This document shows, one piece after another, positions 47,725-54,717 of a stretch of 64,000 nucleotides of DNA. The stretch is from positions 62,001-126,000 of the forward strand of contig JBBQNK010000005.1 in the NCBI GenBank assembly GCA_038329865.1, in the 5' to 3' direction. Positions within the stretch are counted from its first letter, which is position 1. Every line of letters starts with the position of its first letter. Below the pieces are notes generated by a model. The model had not been told where the DNA came from. It saw only the letters and a list, made by a program, of their open reading frames with translations, and made no database searches. The position numbers were made by a program, and so were the translations under genes. This stretch comes from JANMES01 sp038329865. GTDB lineage: Bacteria > Planctomycetota > Phycisphaerae > Tepidisphaerales > Tepidisphaeraceae.

Positions 47725-48837
47725 TCAACGCAGTTTCAGCGTATCCCCTTCATAAATCAACCCCAGCGACGGAATCTCCACCGCCTTGCGATCGCCCTGC
47801 TTCAGCACAACGCCGGCGCGCCACGCGTCGTACCCGACGGTCTTGGCGATCGCGACGCAGTGGTCGGCGTCGTCTTCTCTCACGTACGCCGCGAAGCCGA
47901 CGCCCATGTTGAACGTGCCGTACATCTCGCTGGCGTTGATCCGCCCCGCCTTGGCGATGAACCTGAACACCGGCAGCGGCTCGCGGACGTGATCGATTCG
48001 GTAGACGAGATTCTGCGGCAGCCGCATCAACTTCCGCCAGCCGTGGCCGGTCACGTGCGCGAGATACTTCGGCTGCAGCTTCGCTTGCTGCAGCGCCGCG
48101 ACGAACTTCACGTAGATCGCCGACGCATCGAGCAGCGCCTCGCCGTACGGTCGGCCGTCGTCCATCTTCGTGCGATACCCCTCCGGCAGCCGATCCGCCA
48201 GCGCCCGGCAGAGCGTGAGGCCATTCGTCTGCACGCCGGTGCTGGCCAGGAAGATGATCGCGTTCCCTTCGTGCACTTCGCCGGCGATTCGGTGCGATTT
48301 AGGAAACACCCGCCCGATGGCCGAGCCCGCGAGTACGATCGTCTCCGGATTGACGATCCCCTTCAGCGCCGGCGTCTCCCCGCCGCCCCACACCGCGCCG
48401 GCCTCGATGCACCCCGCCGCGAAGCCTTTCGCGAGCTCTTCGCCGCGCCGCGGATCATTGAACCACTCGCCAGCGCCCACCGCCGCGTGCATCGCCACGC
48501 TGATCGGCAGACCGCCGCAGGTGATCAGATCGTTCACGATCGTCGCGACGGTATCGATGCCGATATTCGCGTAAAAACTCTTGCCGGTTAAAGCCAGCAC
48601 CGCGTCGGCCACCAGATTTTTCGTGCCGAGCCCTTCTTCCACATGGGCCAGGTAATCGTGCTCGCCTTCGAGCAGAAACGCAGAGTCCCCGCGGATATTC
48701 TCCGGCTCGCGATACCCGTGCGGCGCGTGCGAAGAGACAGTCGTCTTCGCCGCCGCCTGACAGGCGCGCTTGAACGCGTCCAAGTGATCGTAATTCACAC
48801 CGGCCGATTCGTAACTGAGACCAGACGTTCCGCTCAT
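47725..48837 (-). CDS. purM: Phosphoribosylformylglycinamidine cyclo-ligase
   Basis: 370 residues. AIRS-family motifs: LSYESAGVNYDHLDAFKRAC at the start, then GIDTVATIVNDLITCGGLPI with NDL and the dimer interface, GCIEAGAVWGGGETPALKGI, LASTGVQTNGLTLCRALADR, YGEALLDASAIYVKFVAAL, HVTGHGWRKLMRLPQNLVYR, MYGTFNMGVGFAAYV. The phosphate-binding and ATP sites look intact. It closes the imidazole ring in purine synthesis (FGAM to AIR). It is 82 bases downstream of the hairpin-bearing STAS region and faces the zinc-ribbon membrane gene. Confidence 0.97.
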   Translation of the reverse strand: MSGTSGLSYESAGVNYDHLDAFKRACQAAAKTTVSSHAPHGYREPENIRGDSAFLLEGEHDYLAHVEEGLGTKNLVADAVLALTGKSFYANIGIDTVATIVNDLITCGGLPISVAMHAAVGAGEWFNDPRRGEELAKGFAAGCIEAGAVWGGGETPALKGIVNPETIVLAGSAIGRVFPKSHRIAGEVHEGNAIIFLASTGVQTNGLTLCRALADRLPEGYRTKMDDGRPYGEALLDASAIYVKFVAALQQAKLQPKYLAHVTGHGWRKLMRLPQNLVYRIDHVREPLPVFRFIAKAGRINASEMYGTFNMGVGFAAYVREDDADHCVAIAKTVGYDAWRAGVVLKQGDRKAVEIPSLGLIYEGDTLKLR

Positions 48838-48893
48838 CGCGATGTTGTAAGGCGGTTGGTGGAACGGGTCAAAGCGCGAGGTAGGATGGAGCG

Positions 48894-49469
48894 ATGCGGA
48901 AGTGGGGACGAAGGATCATTCGGGGATTTTTGATTGTGGCTTGGCTGGCCATCGTTGCAGGATGGGCGCGGAGCTATTTCACCGATGAAACTTTCATCAT
49001 TCAACGAACCGACACCGACCCAAACGGCGACGCCGGGGATATCTCGCATTGGGGAAATTTCGAGTCTGATCACGGCTTGCTTCGTTTTGGTTGGAACTAC
49101 GCAGAAGATTTCAAGGAGTATGATGGTGTGCCTAAACGCGTTTCCAGTTGGGCCTTCTTTCATTTCGCGGGCGTCGATGATCTGAATCCCTTTACCTTTG
49201 CTGACACGAGCTGGAATCAAGGTTGGTCGTGGCTTTCAATTGGTCATCAAGAATCTCATGGTGCACACGCACGCTCCGATGTCACCTACGTGGTCGCTCC
49301 CTATTGGTTTTTCATTGTCGTGCTCGGCGTTCTCAATTTGAGGTGGATCGTTCGCGTCGCAAAACTCCGCCGCCGGTTCACTGCCGGCCACTGCCGGCAT
49401 TGCGGCTACGACCTCCGGGCCACGCCCGACCGCTGCCCGGAGTGCGGACAGGCGGCGGCGACTCCATAA
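48894..49469 (+). CDS. Membrane protein with planctomycete-type C-terminal zinc ribbon
   Basis: 191 residues. One helix near residues 9-25 (GFLIVAWLAIVAGWARSY), a large exposed segment, and a second helix (YWFFIVVLGVLNLRWIVRVA) at about residues 140-160. It ends in CRHCGYDLRATPDRCPECG, a four-Cys ribbon that is a frequent C terminus of planctomycete membrane proteins. The ribbon should be cytosolic. Function unknown. Confidence 0.7.
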   Translation: MRKWGRRIIRGFLIVAWLAIVAGWARSYFTDETFIIQRTDTDPNGDAGDISHWGNFESDHGLLRFGWNYAEDFKEYDGVPKRVSSWAFFHFAGVDDLNPFTFADTSWNQGWSWLSIGHQESHGAHARSDVTYVVAPYWFFIVVLGVLNLRWIVRVAKLRRRFTAGHCRHCGYDLRATPDRCPECGQAAATP

Positions 49470-49503
49470 GCAACGTCGCTCCGCCGAAATGCCCGCGATG
49501 GTC

Positions 49504-49527
49504 CCTCTCCCGGATTACCGGGAGAGG
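49504..49527. repeat. CTCTCCCGG hairpin
   Basis: CCTCTCCCGGATTACCGGGAGAGG has perfect 10-bp arms and a four-base loop. It is the short form of the element at 1681-1794. It lies between the convergent ends of the zinc-ribbon membrane gene and the isomerase gene. Confidence 0.8.
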
Positions 49528-49555
49528 CACCCGGATGGCGCGGATCGTGAAATCG

Positions 49556-50428
49556 CTACTTCGAAGCAAGGCATCGGCGCAGAAAATCCAACCCCATCCG
49601 CACCGCCTTGAGCGGCTCTTCTATCCCTTCAAACTCCAGCGACAGATACCCGGAGTAACCCGCTCGCTTCAAAATCGCGATCTGTTTCGGAACATCGATC
49701 ACGCCATGGCCGACGATCGCGCCGCGGAGCGCGATCGGCGTTGGCGTGGCGAACCAGCCCGGCAGCGGCAGATCCTTTTTCGGGCGGACGTGGAAATCCT
49801 TGGCGTGGACCATCTGCGCGTACTTCACCAATCGCCGCACTGCCGCCATGGGGTTTTCGTTGACGCAGAGGAAATTGCCCATGTCGAGCGTGAGGCCGAA
49901 GTTGGGATGGTTCACCGTGCCGAGCAGTTGCTCGACGCGTCGCGAGGCCTGCATGAAAAAGCCGTGATTTTCCAGCGATGTGCGGACGCCCTGCCGCTTC
50001 GCGTAGTCGGCGATCTCGCGGACGGCGGGGACGACGATCTTCAGCGCACCGGCGAACGTCTTGGGTGTCCGCACACTCGTCGACCAATCGCCGAAGCCGC
50101 GGGTGATGTCGTGACGCATCATCTTCGCGCCGAGCGCGGTGGCGACGTCGACTTCGCGCTTCACCGCTTCCACCGCCGACTTCAACTCCGCCGGGGGGCG
50201 GAGCAATTCAGCGCCGGTGCAGTAGTTGGCGACGACGAGCCCACGTCGCTCGGCGCAGCGGCGGAGCGTGGCGGCGCGCTGGAGCGGACGCTTCGCGCCG
50301 TCCAGGCCGCTGAACTCGATCGCCGGCACGCCGGTGTCGGCAATCGCGTCGATCGTCGCTTCCAGCGTCGCGCCGGTCTCGCGCCGCCAGCGCGACAGGC
50401 TGTAGGTGCTGACACATAAATGGATCAT
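49556..50428 (-). CDS. Sugar-phosphate isomerase/epimerase (xylose-isomerase-like TIM barrel)
   Basis: 290 residues. AP-endonuclease-2/Xyl-isomerase fold: IHLCVSTYSLSRWRRETGAT, VPAIEFSGLDGAKR, the metal-ligand region VRTSLENHGFFMQA (Glu), NFGLTLDMGNFLCVNENPM (Asp), VHAKDFHVRPKKD (His), and GYSGYLSLEFEGIEEP (Glu). It should isomerise or epimerise a sugar or inositol derivative. Divergent from the 51109 gene cluster across a 680-base gap. Confidence 0.88.
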   Translation of the reverse strand: MIHLCVSTYSLSRWRRETGATLEATIDAIADTGVPAIEFSGLDGAKRPLQRAATLRRCAERRGLVVANYCTGAELLRPPAELKSAVEAVKREVDVATALGAKMMRHDITRGFGDWSTSVRTPKTFAGALKIVVPAVREIADYAKRQGVRTSLENHGFFMQASRRVEQLLGTVNHPNFGLTLDMGNFLCVNENPMAAVRRLVKYAQMVHAKDFHVRPKKDLPLPGWFATPTPIALRGAIVGHGVIDVPKQIAILKRAGYSGYLSLEFEGIEEPLKAVRMGLDFLRRCLASK

Positions 50429-50506
50429 GAAAGGAACCTTTTTTTGGGGACCGGTTCGGCTTGAGTCGCCTCGCTGCCTTCTCCGAATCCTTAACCGATC
50501 CTGACC

Positions 50507-50563
50507 GCCGCTTGCGGTTTCGCAGCGTGGAGGTGCGAGTCACGCTGCGAAACCGCAAGCGGC
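50507..50563. repeat. Perfect 23-bp inverted repeat
   Basis: GCCGCTTGCGGTTTCGCAGC opens the arm 50507-50529, exactly complementary to 50541-50563, with an 11-base loop. It lies in the upstream region of the 50428 gene. It resembles other dispersed elements in build. Confidence 0.88.
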
Positions 50564-50786
50564 CATTCGCGCTCTTCGCACGTCAAGCCAACGCCAACTC
50601 CCGGCCCGGCCGGAGGATAGCAGAATCGCACATTTCGTGAGGTTTTTCAGTTGATTTTAACGGAAGGCGGATTAGACTTGTTTGCTATTTGTTAGGAATC
50701 CCATTGGTGGGAGCCAGGCGAGTGCTTGAACGGGAAAATATTGTTTTGAAAGAGAAGTTTGTGCGTCATCAACCCCGATCCATTTC

Positions 50787-50856
50787 TTCATCGGCGTGGC
50801 CCGCTTCAGCGGGCCGGGTTGCTTCCTGGCCCGCTGAAGCGGGCCACGCCGATGAA
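50787..50856. repeat. Perfect 29-bp inverted repeat (TTCATCGGCGTGGCCCG)
   Basis: The arms at 50787-50815 and 50828-50856 are perfect complements; the loop is 12 bases. It lies in the 680-base intergenic region 50429-51108, which has no supported gene. Confidence 0.88.
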
Positions 50857-50893
50857 TTTTGGGGTTCAAAAACCATTCATTTTCAGCGTTACG

Positions 50894-50945
50894 GGGGCGC
50901 AAACGGGGCGCAACTGGGGGCGCTTCGGGGGCGCATTAGGGGCGC
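50894..50945 (+). repeat. Five phased GGGGCGC repeats
   Basis: GGGGCGC begins at 50894, 50905, 50917, 50928 and 50939, spacings of 11, 12, 11 and 11 bases, that is nearly one DNA helical turn each. The spacers differ, so it is not a simple duplicated unit. It is 160-215 bases upstream of the isomerase start at 51109. It could be an array of sites for a regulator binding on one face of the DNA, or a G-quadruplex-forming stretch. Confidence 0.75.
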
Positions 50946-51055
50946 TTTGCTCACCCTGTTTTTGCACAGAAATGTTGCCAGCCCGTTGGGGCCTAAGGAG
51001 TTGCAGCGTGCAAAATAAATTCGCACGAAAATTTTTTCGCTTCGGGGCGTTGGCG

Positions 51056-51087
51056 AACGGGCGATAGTGCAATCCGAATCGCCCGTT
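51056..51087 (+). promoter_or_regulatory. Hairpin just upstream of the 51109 gene
   Basis: AACGGGCGAT (51056-51065) and ATCGCCCGTT (51078-51087) form a perfect 10-bp stem with a 12-base loop, followed by TAACATG. It ends 21 bases before the ATG, so it may be a leader structure. Confidence 0.5.
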
Positions 51088-51108
51088 TAACATGCCCGCA
51101 GGAAACTC

Positions 51109-51963
51109 ATGATGCGACTCGCTTTTTCAACCAACGCCTTCAAGAAGAACACGCTCAACGAAGCCGTCGATGCGATCGCCGGCATCGGTTACACCGGCGT
51201 GGAGCTGATGGCGGATCTGCATCACGCGTACCCGCCCACCTTCGATCACAACGCGAGGCGCGAGCTGGTGAAGCGGATCGGCGACCTCGGCATGCGGCCG
51301 AGCAATCTCAACGCGTTCACGCTCTTCGCCTGCGGCGACACGTACCACCCGACCTGGATCGAGCAGGACGGCCTGGCGCGGCAGCGGCGGATCGATCACA
51401 CGCTGGCGTGCGTGGAGCTGGCGGCGGAGATCGGCATCAAGACGATCAGCCTGCAACCCGGCGGGCCGCTGATCGGCACAGGCATGAGCCGCGAGACGGC
51501 GGCCCAGCGCTACGCGGAAGGATTGGCGAAGATCGTGCCGTCCGCCAAGGCGGCGGGAATCGTGCTGGCCGTCGAACCCGAGCCGGGGCTGTTCATTCAG
51601 ACGGCGGCGGAATACCTGGAGTTCAAACACGCATTTTTCGCGGATGAAAGGACCGTGCTGATGAACTGCGACATCGGCCATCTCTACTGCGTGGGTGATG
51701 ATCCCGCAGCCGTCATCCGGCACATGCCGGAGCAGATCGCGCACGTGCATCTGGAAGATATCGGCAGCAACCGAGTGCACCAGCACCTCACGCCGGGCAA
51801 GGGCGCCATCGATTTTAACTCGATCTTTTCAGCCTTAAACGACATCGGCTACAATGGCTGGACTACCGTGGAGCTGTACCCCTACGAAACCACAGCGGCG
51901 GGCGTGGCGAAAATGGCGTGGGATCATCTCAACAATCTGCCTGCCAAAGGAGAGCGGCCATGA
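51109..51963 (+). CDS. Sugar-phosphate isomerase/epimerase (TIM barrel)
   Basis: 284 residues. The fold is recognisable: MMRLAFSTNAFKKNTLNEAV, YTGVELMADLHHAYPPTFDH, GIVLAVEPEPGLF (Glu ligand), VLMNCDIGHLYCVGDDPAAV (Asp-x-x-His), IAHVHLEDIGSNRVHQHLTP (His, Asp) and GWTTVELYPYETTA (Glu). The metal ligands look complete. It overlaps the next gene as ATGA, and lysA follows, so its product may act on an intermediate of a related pathway; the substrate is not known. Confidence 0.88.
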   Translation: MMRLAFSTNAFKKNTLNEAVDAIAGIGYTGVELMADLHHAYPPTFDHNARRELVKRIGDLGMRPSNLNAFTLFACGDTYHPTWIEQDGLARQRRIDHTLACVELAAEIGIKTISLQPGGPLIGTGMSRETAAQRYAEGLAKIVPSAKAAGIVLAVEPEPGLFIQTAAEYLEFKHAFFADERTVLMNCDIGHLYCVGDDPAAVIRHMPEQIAHVHLEDIGSNRVHQHLTPGKGAIDFNSIFSALNDIGYNGWTTVELYPYETTAAGVAKMAWDHLNNLPAKGERP

Positions 51964-52256
51964 TCATTGTTCACAACGAGTTTCACGTCGATCCCGCCAA
52001 GATCAAGCAGGCCACCGAATCCGCCAAGGCGGCGCAAGCGAGCATCGGCAAGATGGGGCTCAAGCCGCACAAGATCCTCACCGACGTCACCGGCGAGTTC
52101 TACACGATCATGTTCGTCGGCGAGTTCGAAAGCCTGGCGAAGATGGAAGAGACGATGCAGGCGGTGATGAGCAATCCCGATTTTCAAAAAGCGTACACGC
52201 CGCTGAAGGAAGCCATCCGCAACGGCTCGCGGCGGCTTTTGCGGGTGATCGGTTAG
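51960..52256 (+). CDS. Small ferredoxin-fold (ABM/NIPSNAP-like) protein
   Basis: 98 residues from ATG 51960, which overlaps the upstream stop. IIVHNEFHVDPAKIKQATES, FYTIMFVGEFESLAKMEETM and NPDFQKAYTPLKEAI give the beta-alpha-beta-alpha pattern of dimeric alpha/beta barrels. The translational coupling to the isomerase suggests a joint role. No catalytic residue can be named. Confidence 0.75.
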   Translation: MIIVHNEFHVDPAKIKQATESAKAAQASIGKMGLKPHKILTDVTGEFYTIMFVGEFESLAKMEETMQAVMSNPDFQKAYTPLKEAIRNGSRRLLRVIG

Positions 52257-52285
52257 TTTGATTTGTAAATAATTGACAGAAGAAT

Positions 52286-52359
52286 CGACACAGAGGCACA
52301 GAGACACGGAGAAAGACGCTGCGTTTTTATTTTCTCTGTGCCTCAGTGCCTCTGTGTCG
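52286..52359. repeat. CACAGAGG-type inverted repeat
   Basis: CGACACAGAGGCACAGAGAC opens the left arm (52286-52314), which pairs with 52331-52359 (TTTCTCTGTGCC... GTGTCG) with one or two mismatches; loop about 16 bases. It separates the ABM-like gene from lysA on the same strand. Confidence 0.85.
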
Positions 52360-52373
52360 CATAAAGGATTTCA

Positions 52374-53663
52374 ATGGATTTTTTTAACTACAAAAACGGC
52401 GAGTTGTACTGCGAAAATGTTCCCGCGGCCAAGCTGGCGGCGGAGTGCGGGACGCCGCTTTACGTTTACTCCAAAGCCACGCTGCTCCACCACTACCGGC
52501 AGATCGCCAAGGCGTTCGCGCCGCTCAATCCGACCATCTGCTACTCGATCAAGAGCAACGGCAATCTCAATCTCTGCAAGATCCTGGCGGCCGAGGGTTG
52601 CAGCTTCGATGTCACCAGCGGCGGCGAACTGTTTCGCGCGATCCAGGCGGGCGGGAATCCTAAGGACATCATCTACGCCGGCGTGGGCAAGACCGATGAA
52701 GAAATCGCCGAGGCGATCCGCGTGGGCATCGCGGCGTTCAATATCGAATCCGAAGCGGAGATCGAAAACATCGACCGCATCGCAGGGCAGCTTGGAATGA
52801 AGACGCTCGGCGCGCTGCGCATCAATCCCGATGTCGACCCCGGCGCTAAGACGCACATAAAGACGACGACGGGCAAAAAGGAAACGAAGTTCGGCGTGGA
52901 CATCGAGCGGGCCGAGCGCGTGTTTGAGCAGTACCGCGGGCTGAAGAATCTGCACCTGGGCGGAATTCATCTGCACATCGGCTCGCCGGTGTACGAAGTT
53001 CGGCCGTACGTGGACGCGGTCACGAAGGCGATCGCGTTGATCGATCGGCTGACGGAGCGCGGGCACAAGATCGAGTGGCTCGATCTGGGCGGCGGGTTCG
53101 CAGTGAACTACGAGCGGCCGGATCAGGCCCTGCCGGTGACGGAACACGCCAAGGCGCTGATCCCGCTGCTGCAAGGCAAGCCGTACCGGATCGCGCTCGA
53201 GCCGGGCCGGTACATCGTGGGCAACGCGGGCATTCTGCTGACGAAGGTGCTCTATCGCAAAACCGGCGGGGAGAAGAAATTCGTCATCATCGACGCGGCG
53301 ATGAACGACCTGATCCGCCCGACGCTGTACGACAGCTACCACTTCATCTGGCCGACCAAGCCCGACGCCGCCGACGTGCCGGCGACGCGAAATAAGGATT
53401 CGCTGCCCAAGGCCGGCGAGGTGGTGGATGTGGTCGGTCCGATCTGTGAAAGCGGCGATTACTTGGCGAAGGGCCGCACATTGCCGGTCACGCAGCGTGG
53501 CGATCTGATGGCGGTTTTCACCGCCGGCGCGTACGGATTCGCGATGAGCAGCCAGTACAACAGCCGCGGCCGGGCGGCGGAAGTGATGGTCGACGGCGAC
53601 ACCTTCAAAGTCATCCGCCGGCGGGAGACGTACGAGGATTTGGTCGCCAACGAACGGATGTGA
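52374..53663 (+). CDS. lysA: Diaminopimelate decarboxylase
   Basis: 429 residues. PLP-dependent alanine-racemase-fold decarboxylase: the PLP Lys is in ICYSIKSNGNLNLCKILAAE. FDVTSGGELFRAIQAG, LGALRINPDVDPG, GIHLHIGSPV, the Gly-rich phosphate loop WLDLGGGFAVNYE and ALEPGRYIVGNAG follow. The C-terminal domain holds the catalytic Cys region VGPICESGDYLAKGRTLPV and FTAGAYGFAMSSQYN with Tyr. It makes L-lysine from meso-DAP, the last step of the DAP pathway, which also implies DAP is available for cell wall. No operon partner of the same pathway is adjacent. Confidence 0.96.
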   Translation: MDFFNYKNGELYCENVPAAKLAAECGTPLYVYSKATLLHHYRQIAKAFAPLNPTICYSIKSNGNLNLCKILAAEGCSFDVTSGGELFRAIQAGGNPKDIIYAGVGKTDEEIAEAIRVGIAAFNIESEAEIENIDRIAGQLGMKTLGALRINPDVDPGAKTHIKTTTGKKETKFGVDIERAERVFEQYRGLKNLHLGGIHLHIGSPVYEVRPYVDAVTKAIALIDRLTERGHKIEWLDLGGGFAVNYERPDQALPVTEHAKALIPLLQGKPYRIALEPGRYIVGNAGILLTKVLYRKTGGEKKFVIIDAAMNDLIRPTLYDSYHFIWPTKPDAADVPATRNKDSLPKAGEVVDVVGPICESGDYLAKGRTLPVTQRGDLMAVFTAGAYGFAMSSQYNSRGRAAEVMVDGDTFKVIRRRETYEDLVANERM

Positions 53664-53771
53664 AAAAACCTTCGACCCCTCACTAAGTCCGATGGAAGGT
53701 GTCCAACGTTCGGGCGTAGAATCATTTGATCGCCACGGAACGGCGGTCGCGATGTAGAAGTGAGGTGAGGA

Positions 53772-54626
53772 ATGTCGTCCCGGTATTTCTCGTGGAGAAA
53801 CCGCGAGGTTCACTACATTCGTCGCGGCATGGGTGATCCCCTGCTGCTGATTCACAACCTTTATCCCGGCGCGAGCACCGATGAGTTCGAGCACAACGTG
53901 GCCGAGCTCTCGCGGAATTTTACGGTCTACGCGATCGACCTGCTCGGCTTCGGCCAATCTGAAGCGCCGTGGATGAAGTACACGGCCAACCTGTACACGT
54001 CGCTGATCTGCGACTTTCTGAAAGAGGAAATCGGCCGGCCGGCGCATGTGATGGTTTCGGGGATGAGCTGCGCGTACGTGAGCGAGATCGCCGCGTGGCG
54101 GCCGGAACTGGTGAACCGGCTGATCTTCGTCTGCCCGCGCAGCGATCCGGTCGGCTTTGATACCCCGCGATGGATGGCGCCGGTGCACCGCCTGCTGATG
54201 GCCTCCCCGCTCGGCAGCGGGATGTACAACACCATTTCGTGCGAATACGAGTTGACGACGTTTCTGGAGAACTGCTTCTTCAACCGCCGTGAGGTGACGG
54301 CCGAGAAAGTCCGCAAGCTGCACGAGAACGCGATGCTCCGCGGATCGATGTATCCGTACGCGAGCCTGATCACGGGATTTTTAGACAGCAATCTTTTCAA
54401 ATCGCTGCCCTACGTAGCCGCGCCGATTCTTTTGCTCTGGGGCCGACAGGCCAGGCCTACGCCTGTGGAACACAGCGTGCGATTGAGTTCGATCGCAAAA
54501 CGATGCACGCTGCACGTGGTTGAAAACGCCGGCGCGTGGGTACACAACGAAAAGTCGGCGCACGTGAATCGGATGGTCGAGCACTTCTTAACGGATCAAC
54601 TGCCGGTGACGTGCGGGGTGGGATAG
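53772..54626 (+). CDS. Alpha/beta hydrolase
   Basis: 284 residues; TGAGGTGAGGA precedes the ATG closely. The hydrolase core is evident: PLLLIHNLYPGASTDEFEHN (oxyanion region), FTVYAIDLLGFGQSEAP, the nucleophile elbow MVSGMSCAYVSEIAAWRP with Ser in GxSxA, and a late APILLLWGRQ strand. Where the catalytic His is expected the sequence reads VVENAGAWVHNEKS; the usual GH is GA, although a His lies two residues later. Activity is therefore uncertain. The protein is cytosolic and closes the gene run before the SecA locus. Confidence 0.88.
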   Translation: MSSRYFSWRNREVHYIRRGMGDPLLLIHNLYPGASTDEFEHNVAELSRNFTVYAIDLLGFGQSEAPWMKYTANLYTSLICDFLKEEIGRPAHVMVSGMSCAYVSEIAAWRPELVNRLIFVCPRSDPVGFDTPRWMAPVHRLLMASPLGSGMYNTISCEYELTTFLENCFFNRREVTAEKVRKLHENAMLRGSMYPYASLITGFLDSNLFKSLPYVAAPILLLWGRQARPTPVEHSVRLSSIAKRCTLHVVENAGAWVHNEKSAHVNRMVEHFLTDQLPVTCGVG

Positions 54627-54635
54627 CGGAATAGA

Positions 54636-54710
54636 ACTTAGGGGCAAGGACTTAGGACTTAGCGAAGAGAAGCAAGATGCTTGCTAAGTCCTAAGTCCTT
54701 TGCCCTAAGT
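54636..54710. repeat. ACTTAGG-family hairpin, copy 3
   Basis: ACTTAGGGGCAAGGACTTAG opens the left arm (54636-54663); the right arm GCTAAGTCCTAAGTCCTTTG ends CCCTAAGT at 54710. Loop about 20 bases. It lies between the convergent hydrolase and SecA-like genes. The inner unit AGGGGCAAGG recalls the other repeat family at 11620. Confidence 0.88.
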
Positions 54711-54717
54711 CCTGCCG

